Shown here piece by piece: positions 33,781 to 43,767 of a DNA stretch of 64,000 nt. Source of the stretch: Sphingomonadales bacterium EhC05 (GTDB lineage Bacteria > Pseudomonadota > Alphaproteobacteria > Sphingomonadales > Sphingomonadaceae). Position 1 is the stretch's first letter. Every line of letters begins with the position of its first letter. Position numbers and translations under genes: made by a program. The DNA lies in assembly GCA_001650955.1 (NCBI GenBank), contig LXYP01000013.1, positions 1 to 64,000 on the forward strand, in the 5' to 3' direction. Below the pieces are notes generated by a model, which did no database searches, was not told the origin of the DNA, and worked only from the letters and a program-made list of their open reading frames with translations.

Positions 33781-33825
33781 GTTTGCTCACCGATATCGTC
33801 CCGGAGCATGAACAGGGGATTCGAA

Positions 33826-35406
33826 ATGGGTGGCGCAACAGAAATTTTTCTCGGACTGGGCGGGGGCGAGCGACAGAGCCTGAACCTTTCTCGAGCCAAT
33901 CGCCACGGCATGATCGCTGGCGCAACCGGAACCGGTAAAACGGTAACATTGCAAGGCCTTGCGGAAAGCTTTTCGGCTAATGGCGTGCCGGTCTTTGTCG
34001 CAGATGTAAAAGGCGACCTGGCTGGAATCTCAATGTCGGGATCGCCTAAGTTCAAACATGCCGACAAGCTGGAGGAACGCGCCAGAGAATTGGGCATGGA
34101 TGATTATGCCTATTCCGACAATCCAGCCATTTTCTGGGATCTTTACGGCAAACAGGGCCATCCGATCCGGACCACAATCAGCGAAATGGGGCCGTTACTG
34201 CTCGCGCGCCTGATGGACCTGAACGACACGCAGGAAGGCGTCCTCAACATCGTCTTCCGCTATGCCGATGAGCAAGGCCTATTGCTGCTCAATCTCGACG
34301 ATCTCCAATCGATGCTCGCCCATACGGCGGACAATGCGAAAGAGCTTTCTGCCAAATATGGCAATGTTTCGCGCGCCAGTATCGGCGCAATCCAGCGGCA
34401 ATTGCTCAGCCTGGATAGCCAGGGCGCGGGCCAGTTTTTCGGCGAACCGGCGCTGGAGATTGATGATTTCATCCAATGTGATGATCAGGGTCGCGGCTAT
34501 ATTAATGTGCTCGCAGCCGATCAGCTGATGCGCAGTCCGAAACTATATGCAACATTCTTGCTCTGGTTGCTTGCCGAGCTGTTCGAGAGCCTTCCCGAGG
34601 TTGGCGATCCGGAAAAGCCGAAACTGGTGTTCTTCTTCGACGAAGCTCATCTGCTGTTTGACGACGCACCGAAAGCGCTTGAAGACAAGATTGAGCAGGT
34701 CGTCCGCCTGATCCGATCGAAAGGCGTCGGCGTCTATTTTGTCACCCAGAACCCGATCGATATCCCCGAAGAAGTCGCCGGACAGCTCGGCAACCGCGTG
34801 CAACATGCGCTACGGGCCTTCACTCCGAAAGACAAAAGAGCGATCAAGGCTGCCGCCGACACCTTCCGGATCAATCCTGAGCTCGATGTCGAGGAAGCGA
34901 TAACAGAGCTGCGTACTGGTGAAGCCTTGGTGTCGACGCTGCTCGAAGATGGCGCGCCATCGATCGTTCAACGCACTTTGATCAAGCCCCCACGGTCCCG
35001 TCTCGGATCGGTGACGGTGAAGGAGCGGGCAATCATCGGTTCGATTTCGCCATTTGATGGCAAATATGACGAAGAAATCGACCGCAAATCCGCGGAGGAA
35101 ATGCTACTCCAAAAAGCCACTGATGCCGCTGCTACGGCCAAAGAGGTTGAAGAAAAAGGCGAAGAGGAAGTCCGCAAACGCCCCCGCAAAACCAAGAGCA
35201 TTTGGGAAAAGGCGTTCAGCCGGGGAGCGAAAGTTGCAGCGGGCTCTGCGGCGGCGATGGCCGCGTCTGCAATGCTCGGCAAAAAATCCCGGGCCAATCC
35301 GATGCAATCTGGCGTGACATCCGTGGTCGGGTCTATCGCCACCGATCTTGCGGGGCCGGTTGCCGGACGCTTTGTGCGCAATCTGATCGGCGGATTGATG
35401 CGATGA
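33826..35406 (+). CDS. HerA/YjgR-type ATPase (DUF853)
   Basis: The start at 33826 has AGGGGA about 7 bases upstream; an ATG at 33808 is an alternative. The 526-residue protein has Walker A GATGTGKT near its N-terminus, Walker [10 protein letters not shown] at about residue 270, and [17 protein letters not shown]. This is the DUF853 family of HerA-like ATPases. A charged coiled-coil stretch and a hydrophobic Gly/Ala-rich end ([19 protein letters not shown]) suggest membrane association. Its cellular role is not established. The stop overlaps the Sel1 gene start (ATGA). Confidence 0.88.
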   Translation: MGGATEIFLGLGGGERQSLNLSRANRHGMIAGATGTGKTVTLQGLAESFSANGVPVFVADVKGDLAGISMSGSPKFKHADKLEERARELGMDDYAYSDNPAIFWDLYGKQGHPIRTTISEMGPLLLARLMDLNDTQEGVLNIVFRYADEQGLLLLNLDDLQSMLAHTADNAKELSAKYGNVSRASIGAIQRQLLSLDSQGAGQFFGEPALEIDDFIQCDDQGRGYINVLAADQLMRSPKLYATFLLWLLAELFESLPEVGDPEKPKLVFFFDEAHLLFDDAPKALEDKIEQVVRLIRSKGVGVYFVTQNPIDIPEEVAGQLGNRVQHALRAFTPKDKRAIKAAADTFRINPELDVEEAITELRTGEALVSTLLEDGAPSIVQRTLIKPPRSRLGSVTVKERAIIGSISPFDGKYDEEIDRKSAEEMLLQKATDAAATAKEVEEKGEEEVRKRPRKTKSIWEKAFSRGAKVAAGSAAAMAASAMLGKKSRANPMQSGVTSVVGSIATDLAGPVAGRFVRNLIGGLMR

Positions 35407-36680
35407 CAGGATCAGTGATCCGCGGCCGCGCCGCATCGGCAAACAAACTATGGATGCTTGCAATCATAGTTGCGATATTTCTTGCCACAACGGTCAATGC
35501 CCAAGCTGAAGATTTGACCGAGACACAGATTGAGAAACTCATCGAGCAAGCAGAAAAGCTCGAGGAGCAAAAAGACTATGATAGCTCGATCAAAATATAT
35601 CGCCAATTGGCGAAGGCGAATAATACTTATGGGATGAACGCGCTGGCGGTGTCTTATCTGCTGGGTGAAGGAACGGAAATTGATCAGCAAAAAGCCGTGC
35701 GATGGTTCCGCAAGGCGGCGGAATTAAAACATCCAGGTGCCACAACCAGTCTTGGTTTGCGCTATGAAAATGGCGAGGGAGTTGAACAGGATCTCGACTT
35801 GGCAAACAGCTATTATGTCGCCGCCGCCGAGCTTGGAAATACGCGCGCAATGCATTTCCTTGGCCTCAACTATGCTGGTGGCATTGGCTTTACCAAAGAT
35901 CAAGACAAGGCCTTTAGCTGGTTCCAAAAAGGTGCGGACGCGGGATTTGCGCCCGCCATGTATGCCCTCGCCGCCGCTTATGAAGAAGGCGATGGCACCA
36001 GTAAAAATCTTGAAAGCGCGCTCATATGGTACGCCAAGGCGGCCGGGAAAGGCTATGTCTCAGCGATTTTTGCACTCGGTACGGTCTATGAATTTGGCAA
36101 TGGTGTGGATGTGAACAATGATCTTTCCTTCATTCTCTACCAGAAAGCGGCTGAAATGGGTAACGCCAGCGCGATGAATAATGTTGCCTCCGCTTTGGAA
36201 TATGGACGGGGAACCGACGTTAATATCGAGCAGGCCTTGCTCTGGTATCAAAAAGCCGCAGACAAGGGCGACGACTATGCCCTTGCCAATCTGGGTGAAA
36301 TCTATCTTCTTGGCAAACATGTCAAACAAGACGTCAAAAAAGGCACTGCGTTGCTGACCCAGGCGATCGAAAAAGGCAGCAACTATGCGATGTACACTTT
36401 CGCGCTTGCCTATGAAGATGGCGACAGCGTCGATATTGACCGTGGAGCGTCGACCAAATTGCTACGCCAGTCTGCGGATGGAGGCTTTGCTGCGGCGATG
36501 CGGAAACTCGGGCAAAATTATGAGGAAGGTATTGGGGTTTTGCGAGACCTGCCGACCGCAAAGCTATGGTATGAAAAAGCGATCGCGGCCGGAGACAAGC
36601 AATCCGAAGACCTCTATGACAAGCTGGTGAAAAAGATGCGCTCCGCTGATATGATTCCGGTTGGTGCATCAGACAATTGA
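35403..36680 (+). CDS. Sel1-repeat (SLR) secreted protein
   Basis: The ATG at 35403 overlaps the preceding stop. The 425-residue product has a signal peptide (about residues 20-45, ending NAQAED) and about ten Sel1-type repeats of 36 residues with the AxxxLGxxYxxGxGVxxD pattern (for example [18 protein letters not shown]). SLR proteins act as adaptors in envelope and signalling complexes. The repeats fill nearly the whole mature protein. Coupled translation with the HerA-like ATPase suggests a joint function, which is inference. Confidence 0.87.
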   Translation: MTGSVIRGRAASANKLWMLAIIVAIFLATTVNAQAEDLTETQIEKLIEQAEKLEEQKDYDSSIKIYRQLAKANNTYGMNALAVSYLLGEGTEIDQQKAVRWFRKAAELKHPGATTSLGLRYENGEGVEQDLDLANSYYVAAAELGNTRAMHFLGLNYAGGIGFTKDQDKAFSWFQKGADAGFAPAMYALAAAYEEGDGTSKNLESALIWYAKAAGKGYVSAIFALGTVYEFGNGVDVNNDLSFILYQKAAEMGNASAMNNVASALEYGRGTDVNIEQALLWYQKAADKGDDYALANLGEIYLLGKHVKQDVKKGTALLTQAIEKGSNYAMYTFALAYEDGDSVDIDRGASTKLLRQSADGGFAAAMRKLGQNYEEGIGVLRDLPTAKLWYEKAIAAGDKQSEDLYDKLVKKMRSADMIPVGASDN

Positions 36681-36719
36681 ATTGGTATCAAAACGCACCG
36701 GACTGAGGAGTATTTCATA

Positions 36720-37799
36720 TTGAAAGTCTACGGCTCCCGCATTTCCTATTATACCGGCAAGCTTGAAGCCTATCTGCGCTACAAAGGCATCGCGTACACG
36801 TCTCACCCCACGCCTTATGGCGATGCAAAATTGCTCAAGGAAAAAGTCGGCGCCGTGCAAATGCCATTGGTTGAGCGAGAGGATGGGCGCTGGATGTCGG
36901 ACAGCACGCCGATGCTCCTTCAACTCGAAACCGAATATCCTGACCGGCCGATATTGCCCGCCGATCCGGTGGTGAGTTTCGTGGCGCATCTGATCGAGGA
37001 CTATGCCGACGAATGGCTCTGGCGCCCGGCGATGCATTATCGTTGGCACTATCGCTATGACCGGCTTCTGGCCTCCAACATATTGGTCGATGAAGTCATG
37101 CCCCATCTGAAGCTACCGAGATGGTTGAAACGGCAGATGATCCAAAACCGCCAGATCAAGCATTTCGTCCGCCGCGATGGCGTGACCGACAGCAGCCGTG
37201 AGCATGTCGAGCAAGGCTATTTCCATGCACTCGACAATATGACAGCGATGCTCAAAAATCGCCCGTTCCTGCTCGGAAATGCGCCGTCTTTGGCAGATTT
37301 TGGACTGATGGGCCCAATGTTCCGTCATTTTGGCGAAGATCCGACGCCGCAGGAGCTGATGCGCCTTCATGCCCCTGCCGTATATGAATGGGTGGCGCGG
37401 ATGTGGCATGCGCAAGATCAGGGCAGCCCCAAATTTCTTGCCGAGATCCCAGAGGATGCCCGGCCAATGTTGCAGGAAATTTGCGAAACCCATCTGGAGC
37501 AATTGACCGCCAATGCGCACGCCTTTGCCATGGAACAGGATCTGTTCGGGATGACCGTGCAGGGCTGTAACTATCAGAATATCACCACCTCGCGCTATCG
37601 GGTCTGGTGTCTGGAAGAATTGCGCCGGCGGTTTGCCGCGCTTTCGACCACCGACCAAGCCACGGTCAGAACGCTGCTGCCTTATGATCAGGCGGCCATA
37701 TTATGGTTAGACGATATGCCCGCACACTCCCAGTTCAACAGCGACAACCATCTGCCATTCGGCAAGGCCATCAATGTCTTTAGAGATGGCACGCCCTGA
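36720..37799 (+). CDS. long glutathione S-transferase-like protein A
   Basis: The start is a TTG at 36720 with GAGGAG about 10 bases upstream; no suitable ATG precedes it. The 359-residue product begins with a thioredoxin-like GST_N domain (MKVYGSRISYYTGKLEAYL, with a cis-Pro-like QMPLVE). The much longer than usual all-helical C-terminal part contains DEWLWRPAMHYRWHY and a GST_C-like NRPFLLGNAPSLADFGLMGP. Typical GSTs are about 200-230 residues. It is clearly paralogous to the gene at 38312-39400. Substrate unknown. Confidence 0.8.
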   Translation: MKVYGSRISYYTGKLEAYLRYKGIAYTSHPTPYGDAKLLKEKVGAVQMPLVEREDGRWMSDSTPMLLQLETEYPDRPILPADPVVSFVAHLIEDYADEWLWRPAMHYRWHYRYDRLLASNILVDEVMPHLKLPRWLKRQMIQNRQIKHFVRRDGVTDSSREHVEQGYFHALDNMTAMLKNRPFLLGNAPSLADFGLMGPMFRHFGEDPTPQELMRLHAPAVYEWVARMWHAQDQGSPKFLAEIPEDARPMLQEICETHLEQLTANAHAFAMEQDLFGMTVQGCNYQNITTSRYRVWCLEELRRRFAALSTTDQATVRTLLPYDQAAILWLDDMPAHSQFNSDNHLPFGKAINVFRDGTP

Positions 37800-37850
37800 A
37801 CGGCGAGAAATGAGTGACTTCGAATAGCCCGCGCGGGGATCGAATGGCGC

Positions 37851-38249
37851 TTACTCGGATCGGCCGAAAAAATGACTGACCGTATCCTTGGCTAGGCGCA
37901 TCGGCCGCAGCGTGTCGGCATCGACGCAACACCAGCTCGATTGCACCTCGGCCAGAACATCTTCGCCGCGCTTGATGATCGTCGAGTAAAAGGCTCTGGC
38001 CCCATGGACTTTTTCGAGGAGAACCTCTGCAATGACATCGTCTTCGAGAAAGGCTGGCTTGCGATAGGTGATCTCATGTTTGAGAGCGACCCACAGATGC
38101 GTCGCAATCGCTTCGGAAGGCGCGAATTTTTCCCAATGCGCGATTACCGCTTCCTGGACCCAGGTCAGATAATTGGCATTGTTGACATGTCCCATGAAGT
38201 CGATGTCGGAGGCCATGATGGCAATATTATGCTGATGATTCTGACCCAT
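37851..38249 (-). CDS. acyl-CoA thioesterase (4HBT hot-dog fold)
   Basis: The 132-residue protein shows the 4-hydroxybenzoyl-CoA thioesterase/YbgC pattern: IAIMASDIDFMGHVNNANYL with the catalytic Asp, WVALKHEITYRKPAFLEDDV and FYSTIIKRGEDVLAEV. It should hydrolyse short or aromatic acyl-CoAs. A 10-bp palindrome lies just upstream of the start. It sits between two long GST-like genes. Confidence 0.85.
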   Translation of the reverse strand: MGQNHQHNIAIMASDIDFMGHVNNANYLTWVQEAVIAHWEKFAPSEAIATHLWVALKHEITYRKPAFLEDDVIAEVLLEKVHGARAFYSTIIKRGEDVLAEVQSSWCCVDADTLRPMRLAKDTVSHFFGRSE

Positions 38250-38255
38250 GAGTTG

Positions 38256-38265
38256 ACACTAGTGT
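38256..38265. promoter_or_regulatory. palindrome ACACTAGTGT upstream of the thioesterase gene
   Basis: This perfect 10-bp palindrome lies 7 bases before the thioesterase ATG (38249) within TTGACACTAGTGTTAG, resembling TetR-type operator spacing. No TetR gene is in the window. Only the symmetry and position are observed. Confidence 0.4.
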
Positions 38266-38311
38266 TAGTTTATGGCGATGCAACGACAAAAGCATGTGCG
38301 CACGCCAGCTT

Positions 38312-39400
38312 TTATGCGCGTCTCAGCTTAAACTCTTCAAAATCGAGTCGCGGTCCGGATCTAAAATCCTGAAACGCAACAGCATCTTGCACGTTGGCCA
38401 GAAACGCATCCACAGCGGATTTAGCTTCGTCATTCAGTCCATGATAATGATCCGCGGCCCGTTGCAGCATCCAAAGACTGAAAGGCGGTGCGATACGCTG
38501 CCCGGTCGTGCCTTCGACCGTAAATTCCGCCATGCCAACCGCGCGCGGAATCTCGGCATCCGGATTGCCCGACGCCCAAGCAGCAAACATGTCCGCAGTT
38601 TTCTGCAAGAAAGGCATCTGCTCGGCCATCATGCGGTTCAATATCAGGATCAATGTTGCGGGAATCTCATCGTCGGGCAAGAATTCGCCGGATAGAGGTG
38701 CTTCGACATTGACCATCCGCTCGACCCATGCGGCGACCTTCGGCGCGAGGCGCTTCATGATTTCTCCCGATGCCGGGTCGCGATAGAGATGGGCAAAAAG
38801 CGGGCCGATCAAGCCATAGTCGCCAATCGAAGGTCGCGATCCGAGCAGATAATCATATTGGGTAAAATGCCGGTCGAGATCAGCCAGCAACGCTTCATAG
38901 CTAGCTTCAATCGCAGGGATTGTTTCGTCGTTGATGCCCAGTATCGGACAAAAGCCCTTGAACGTCTGGCCACGCTCACGACCGATGATCAGCTGCTCTT
39001 CCTTGCTCGCTTCGGGCGCCGCGACTGCGCCAAATTCTCCGTACACCCACTCTTCATTATAGTTCCAGCGATAGTGCATGGCCGGGATCACCAGCCATTC
39101 GTCACCGAACACTTCCATCAGCAGGGCAATCAACCTTTGATTGGGCGTATCGGGATAGACCGACGGCCCACCAAGCTTGTCCTCGAAATGATCGATGATC
39201 AGCGTCGTATCCTGCAGCGTTTGCCCGTCTTCGGTTACCATCACCGGAATTACCGGGCGACCGACTCTGGGTACAATGATCGTTTTATATATTTCTGTCG
39301 TGCTCAATATCTCTTCGTAATCGACGCCTTTCCAATCGAGATAGGCGCGGGCTTTGCCGGAATAGAGCGACAGCGGTCCGCCATAGAATTTGTCGGTCAT
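38312..39400 (-). CDS. long glutathione S-transferase-like protein B
   Basis: The ATG at 39400 overlaps the queF stop (ATGA) and gives 362 residues; an upstream extension to 39532 lies inside queF and is rejected. The GST_N-like domain reads LSLYSGKARAYLDWKGVDYE. The long helical C-terminal part has GDEWLVIPAMHYRWNY and YLLGSRPSIGDYGLIGPL, aligning with protein A (36720-37799). The two genes are convergent around the thioesterase gene. Function unknown. Confidence 0.8.
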   Translation of the reverse strand: MTDKFYGGPLSLYSGKARAYLDWKGVDYEEILSTTEIYKTIIVPRVGRPVIPVMVTEDGQTLQDTTLIIDHFEDKLGGPSVYPDTPNQRLIALLMEVFGDEWLVIPAMHYRWNYNEEWVYGEFGAVAAPEASKEEQLIIGRERGQTFKGFCPILGINDETIPAIEASYEALLADLDRHFTQYDYLLGSRPSIGDYGLIGPLFAHLYRDPASGEIMKRLAPKVAAWVERMVNVEAPLSGEFLPDDEIPATLILILNRMMAEQMPFLQKTADMFAAWASGNPDAEIPRAVGMAEFTVEGTTGQRIAPPFSLWMLQRAADHYHGLNDEAKSAVDAFLANVQDAVAFQDFRSGPRLDFEEFKLRRA

Positions 39401-39870
39401 CAGCCGCGCCCCCGATAAGAAGCCACGCCCTGTTCGGGCACCCATAGTCCCTCGGGCGGGCCTCCGGACTGCCAGAACACATCGATTGGAATGCCACCGC
39501 GCGGATACCAATAGCCACCGATGCGGAGCCATTTGGGTTGCATTTCGTCAAACAGTCGCCGGCCGATGCCAACCGTGCAATCTTCATGAAAAGCCGCATG
39601 ATTTCGAAAGGAGCCGAGAAACAGCTTCAGCGACTTGGACTCAACAATCGTCTCTCCCGGGGCATAGTCAATCACCAGATGCGCGAAATCGGGCTGGCCG
39701 GTGACCGGACAGAGCGAGGTAAATTCGGGCGCCGCAAAACGCGTTAAGAAGAGTTCGCCGGCGCGCGGATTGGGCACATAATCAAGCGTTGCCACTTCAG
39801 GAGACGTCGGAAGCGCGCTGTCCTGACCAAGATATCGGGGCGCCAGTTTTTTGGAATCGTCATCGTTCAT
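39400..39870 (-). CDS. queF: 7-cyano-7-deazaguanine reductase (QueF)
   Basis: The 156-residue protein is of the short (unimodular) QueF type. The substrate-binding cysteine and aspartate are in [16 protein letters not shown], and the NADPH/substrate motif is [15 protein letters not shown]. It reduces preQ0 to preQ1 in queuosine synthesis. Its stop overlaps GST-like gene B. Another queuosine-related enzyme, GluQ-RS, is encoded at 57888-58784. Confidence 0.95.
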   Translation of the reverse strand: MNDDDSKKLAPRYLGQDSALPTSPEVATLDYVPNPRAGELFLTRFAAPEFTSLCPVTGQPDFAHLVIDYAPGETIVESKSLKLFLGSFRNHAAFHEDCTVGIGRRLFDEMQPKWLRIGGYWYPRGGIPIDVFWQSGGPPEGLWVPEQGVASYRGRG

Positions 39871-39973
39871 GTCAATCGTCTAATGCACAGGGCGCTTCAT
39901 GTCATCACTTCCGGACGTTCATTGGTCATTCAGTGCCCGCGCGCCTTTTTGAACGAAGAAATTGTTTAGGGAT

Positions 39974-41185
39974 ATGGCCGTTTTTCGATATCTACATAGG
40001 TTTTGGGCGTGGCAGCTTTGCTGTGCGATAGCATCTTTGGCTATTGGCACCGCTCATGCCCAGACCCTAGAAACCATGCCCGATCCGATCGCCGACATCC
40101 CGCGTTCGGTGGAAAACTATTCATTGCCGCCGGGCCAAAATGACTCATCTCAGCCTCCCGCAGCCGAGGGACCCGTAGATGAACGCAATCCGGTTGCAGA
40201 GCCGGTCGAACCGGGAATCCCTCAAAACCCGTTGCCCTTGCCGGCAGAGACAGAGCGTCAGACAGAACCGTCTGCTCCGGTGGTCGAATCTGCGCCGGTC
40301 CGACAATCTCCTCCCGAGATCAATGACGCTGGTCCAGCGCTTCCAGCCGGACGCCGCCCAGAAACACCGCCGCCGCCTGCCGTTCCAGAACCTGAAGCGG
40401 CGCCAGAACCGCTGATCAATAATAGCCCCCCAGCGAGCTTGGCGGCACCATCGACGGTCGCAGAATCACATTCCCAACCTGCCGCGCGGGCGGATGATGC
40501 GGACAGTTCATGGGTCACCTGGCTGATCGCCGGCCTGCTGGTCCTCATGATCGCGTTGATCGGCGGGGTATTGGCTCGACGCTCCCGGCGCGCACAGCCT
40601 GTGGAACCGGAGGACGTGCGGCCGATCACCAAGACGGAAAATGTCCTAAAACCTACAAATATCCCTCTCCCGGCACCCCACCCCCAACCTGCCATTTCAA
40701 CAGCCGAGCCAGAAATCGAGATTATTTTTCTACCGCAACAGGCCTCCTCGACCTTGCTCAACGCCGTGCTTTGCTATGAACTGCAGCTACGCAATCTGAG
40801 TCGAGAGGATTTGACCGGAATCCAGCTCAGCGGCAATCTGACGCAGGCAAGTGACGAAAATGCCCGGCGAGGTTCAGATGAGACATTCCCCACTTTGCAA
40901 CAAATGAATATGCTCAAGGCGGGTGAATCCATCGCCGTCACCGACGAGTTCCGGATCCCACTAGCAACGATCGATCCGATATCGGTCAAAGCGCATCGAT
41001 TATTCGTTCCGCTGGCGCGTTTTACCATAAGATTTTCGGACGATAGCGGCTTTATCCATTTTCAGACTGCATCTTTTTTGGTCGGTCAGGAACATGAACC
41101 TCCACGGTCGAAAATGGCAGCTTTTCGGCTCGATCTTGGTCCACGGACGTTCCAGTCGATCGGATGTCGTCCTCTGCAATTATGA
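39974..41185 (+). CDS. proline-rich single-pass membrane protein, function unknown
   Basis: The ATG at 39974 is uncertain; a TTG at 39962 is an alternative and the RBS is unclear. The product of about 404 residues has a signal sequence (ending near TAHAQT), then about 130 residues rich in Pro, Glu, Ala and Ser. A transmembrane helix (WLIAGLLVLMIALIGGVLA) and Arg-rich stop-transfer (RRSRRAQP) follow. The C-terminal domain of about 150 residues (LLNAVLCYELQLRNLSREDL, VKAHRLFVPLARFTIRFSDD) looks beta-rich. No family is recognised. The predicted topology is a periplasmic Pro-rich stalk with a cytosolic domain. Confidence 0.65.
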   Translation: MAVFRYLHRFWAWQLCCAIASLAIGTAHAQTLETMPDPIADIPRSVENYSLPPGQNDSSQPPAAEGPVDERNPVAEPVEPGIPQNPLPLPAETERQTEPSAPVVESAPVRQSPPEINDAGPALPAGRRPETPPPPAVPEPEAAPEPLINNSPPASLAAPSTVAESHSQPAARADDADSSWVTWLIAGLLVLMIALIGGVLARRSRRAQPVEPEDVRPITKTENVLKPTNIPLPAPHPQPAISTAEPEIEIIFLPQQASSTLLNAVLCYELQLRNLSREDLTGIQLSGNLTQASDENARRGSDETFPTLQQMNMLKAGESIAVTDEFRIPLATIDPISVKAHRLFVPLARFTIRFSDDSGFIHFQTASFLVGQEHEPPRSKMAAFRLDLGPRTFQSIGCRPLQL

Positions 41186-41240
41186 CATTGCCCTAAAGCA
41201 CAGATCGTCAGTTCAAGCGGATTCATGCGATTGACACATC

Positions 41241-42779
41241 ATGTCAGGAAAAACCCTCATACCCGTTCTGGGTGATCAGCTCTCCAAAAATATCTCATCA
41301 ATATATCAGCAGAACCGTGAAAACTGCATTTTGCTGATGATGGAGGTGGATGAAGAGGCGACTTATGTACGTCATCATAAGGCGAAAATCGCCTATATTC
41401 TCTCGGCCATGCGCCATCATGCCAAAACTCTCGAAGCGCAAGGCTGGCTGGTTGACTATGTGAAACTGGACGACCCGGATAACAGCGGCAGCTTTTCGGG
41501 CGAGATCGCACGCGCCTTGGAAAGACATCACATCAATGAGATAAAAATCACCGAAGCCGGTGAGTGGCGGATCATGGCGATGATCGAAAATTGGGAAGAT
41601 CGATTCGGGCTTCCGGTCACGGTCTGTCCAGATGAGCGTTTCATTGCAACCCATCAGGACTTTGATGACTGGGCGGCGGGCAAAAAGCAGTTGCGAATGG
41701 AGTTCTTCTATCGCGAGATGCGCCGGAAAACCGGATTGCTCATCGATCAGGATGGCAAACCGGAAGGCGACAAATGGAATTATGACAGCGCCAACCGCAA
41801 GCCAGCAAAAGGCAAATTGTCGATCCCTCAACCGATCCGGTTTCAACCCGATGAGACGACCCAGGAGGTCCTCGATATGGTCGCAGACAGGTTTTCCGAT
41901 CATCCCGGATCACTGGACCATTTCCATTTTGCGGTGACTCGTCAGGATGCGGAGCAACAAAAGCGAAAATTTCTGGATGATGCCCTGCCCCGTTTCGGTG
42001 ACTATCAAGATGCGCTGCTCAGCGGGGAACCGTTTCTCTGGCACTCGATATTATCCCCCTATATCAATTCCGGTCTGCTCGATCCGCTGGATCTTTGCCG
42101 AGAGGTGGCACAGCGCTATCATGATCAGGATGTCCCGCTCAACGCCGCAGAGGGGTTCATTCGACAGATCATCGGCTGGCGGGAATATGTCCGCGGTATC
42201 TATTGGCGGGAAGGCCCGGACTATGTCGATCGCAACCATCTAGACGCCCAGCGGCCCCTGCCCGCCTTCTATTATACCGGCGACACGGATATGCATTGCA
42301 TGGCCGAGGCAATCGGTCAGACGCTTGATCTGGCTTATGCCCATCATATCCAGCGACTGATGATAACTGGCAATTTTGCGCTTATCGCCGGCATCTCTCC
42401 TCAAGCGGTGCATCAATGGTATCTCGAAGTTTATGCTGATGCTTATGAGTGGGTGGAACTGCCCAACACGCTGGGCATGAGTCAGTTTGCCGATGGCGGT
42501 ATTATCGCCTCCAAACCTTATGCCTCGTCAGGCAATTATATCAACAAAATGTCCGATTACTGTCAGAGTTGCCGATATGATGTGAAGCAGCGCATCGGCG
42601 AAGATGCATGTCCGTTCAACGCGCTATATTGGGACTTTCTCGACCGTAATCAGGAAAAGCTCCGCGGCAACAACCGCTTGGCGATGCCTTATCGCACCTG
42701 GGAATGGATGGAGTCGCACACGCGAGATCAAATTCGCAAGCAAGCCGCGACCTTTCTCGATCAACTGTCGAAAAATTGA
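41241..42779 (+). CDS. Fe-S bacterial cryptochrome/(6-4) photolyase (FeS-BCP, PhrB type)
   Basis: The 512-residue protein begins TLIPVLGDQLSKNISSI, the start pattern of the PhrB/CryB group. FAD-domain features include EGFIRQIIGWREYVRGIYW and QRLMITGNFALIAGI. Cysteines near residue 352 (DMHCMAEA) and in YCQSCRYDVKQRIGEDACPF give the C..C-x2-C-x12-C set that ligates a [4Fe-4S] cluster in this family. Members repair (6-4) photoproducts using light. It stands alone between the proline-rich protein gene and sseA. Confidence 0.93.
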   Translation: MSGKTLIPVLGDQLSKNISSIYQQNRENCILLMMEVDEEATYVRHHKAKIAYILSAMRHHAKTLEAQGWLVDYVKLDDPDNSGSFSGEIARALERHHINEIKITEAGEWRIMAMIENWEDRFGLPVTVCPDERFIATHQDFDDWAAGKKQLRMEFFYREMRRKTGLLIDQDGKPEGDKWNYDSANRKPAKGKLSIPQPIRFQPDETTQEVLDMVADRFSDHPGSLDHFHFAVTRQDAEQQKRKFLDDALPRFGDYQDALLSGEPFLWHSILSPYINSGLLDPLDLCREVAQRYHDQDVPLNAAEGFIRQIIGWREYVRGIYWREGPDYVDRNHLDAQRPLPAFYYTGDTDMHCMAEAIGQTLDLAYAHHIQRLMITGNFALIAGISPQAVHQWYLEVYADAYEWVELPNTLGMSQFADGGIIASKPYASSGNYINKMSDYCQSCRYDVKQRIGEDACPFNALYWDFLDRNQEKLRGNNRLAMPYRTWEWMESHTRDQIRKQAATFLDQLSKN

Positions 42780-42904
42780 ATTGCCCAAAAGCCACATAAG
42801 CGGTGGATTCTGTGCGCAATGCGTTATAGCCTCGACGACTTGAAATCGAATCGCTAGATGACGGCGACAAGCGAGCAACTAAGCGCTTGAATGAGGAGCA
42901 AATA

Positions 42905-43741
42905 ATGGAACTGCTGGTAACAACAGACTGGCTTGCAAATGAACTTGGCGCATCTGATTTGCGCATAGTCGATGCAACAAAATTCATGCCTGATGCAGGA
43001 CGCAATCCAGCGGCAGAATATGAAGCTGGTCATATTCCTGGCGCAGTTTTCATGGACTTAGGTGACCTGACGGACACCAATAATCCGATCGACAACATGC
43101 TCCCTCCGGCCGAGAAATTTGCCAGCCGCATGCAGTCCCTCGGTCTTGGCGATGGCAGCCGGGTCGTGCTTTATGATGACAGCCCGCTCAAGAGCGCGGC
43201 GCGCGCCTGGTGGATGCTGACGCTTTTTGGTGCGCACGAAGTGGCCATTCTCGATGGCGGCATCGCCAAATGGAAAGCCGAGGGCCGGCCGCTCGAAACC
43301 GGCAAAGAAGCTCTTCGCCACCGTCATTTTACAGTCTGGCAAGATGACAAAGGCGTTCGCACGAAGGCCGATATGCTCGCCAATTTGCACAGCAAAGGCG
43401 AACAGGTCGTCGATGCGCGTCCCGCAGACCGGTTCAGTGGCGAAACACCCGATCCGCGTGGGAATGCCGCATCCGGCCATATTCCAGGTTCGACAAACAT
43501 CCCGCACAGTGCATTTTTCAATGCGGATGGCACCTGGAAAAACGGCGATGAGATCAAAGCGATATTTGATGGGGCTTCAGTGGATTTGAACAATCCGATT
43601 GTCACAACTTGCGGCTCAGGCATGACGGCAGCAGTGGTTTCCTTTGCCGCAGCGGTCGCCGGAGCGGAAAAAGTCGCGCTTTATGATGGCAGCTGGGCCG
43701 AATGGGGCGCCGACGCAGATACACCAAAAGCCACCGCTTGA
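42905..43741 (+). CDS. sseA: 3-mercaptopyruvate sulfurtransferase
   Basis: The ATG at 42905 is preceded by GAGGAG at 8 bases; a TTG at 42887 would include this RBS. The 278-residue protein has two rhodanese domains. The first lacks a catalytic Cys; the second has the active loop TTCGSGMTA, with the CGSGVT-like signature of mercaptopyruvate sulfurtransferases. It transfers sulfur from 3-mercaptopyruvate to thiol acceptors or cyanide. metC follows 26 bases later, forming a sulfur-amino-acid pair. Confidence 0.92.
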   Translation: MELLVTTDWLANELGASDLRIVDATKFMPDAGRNPAAEYEAGHIPGAVFMDLGDLTDTNNPIDNMLPPAEKFASRMQSLGLGDGSRVVLYDDSPLKSAARAWWMLTLFGAHEVAILDGGIAKWKAEGRPLETGKEALRHRHFTVWQDDKGVRTKADMLANLHSKGEQVVDARPADRFSGETPDPRGNAASGHIPGSTNIPHSAFFNADGTWKNGDEIKAIFDGASVDLNNPIVTTCGSGMTAAVVSFAAAVAGAEKVALYDGSWAEWGADADTPKATA

Positions 43742-43767
43742 TTTGAGTGCGGCTATTGGAAAATTAG

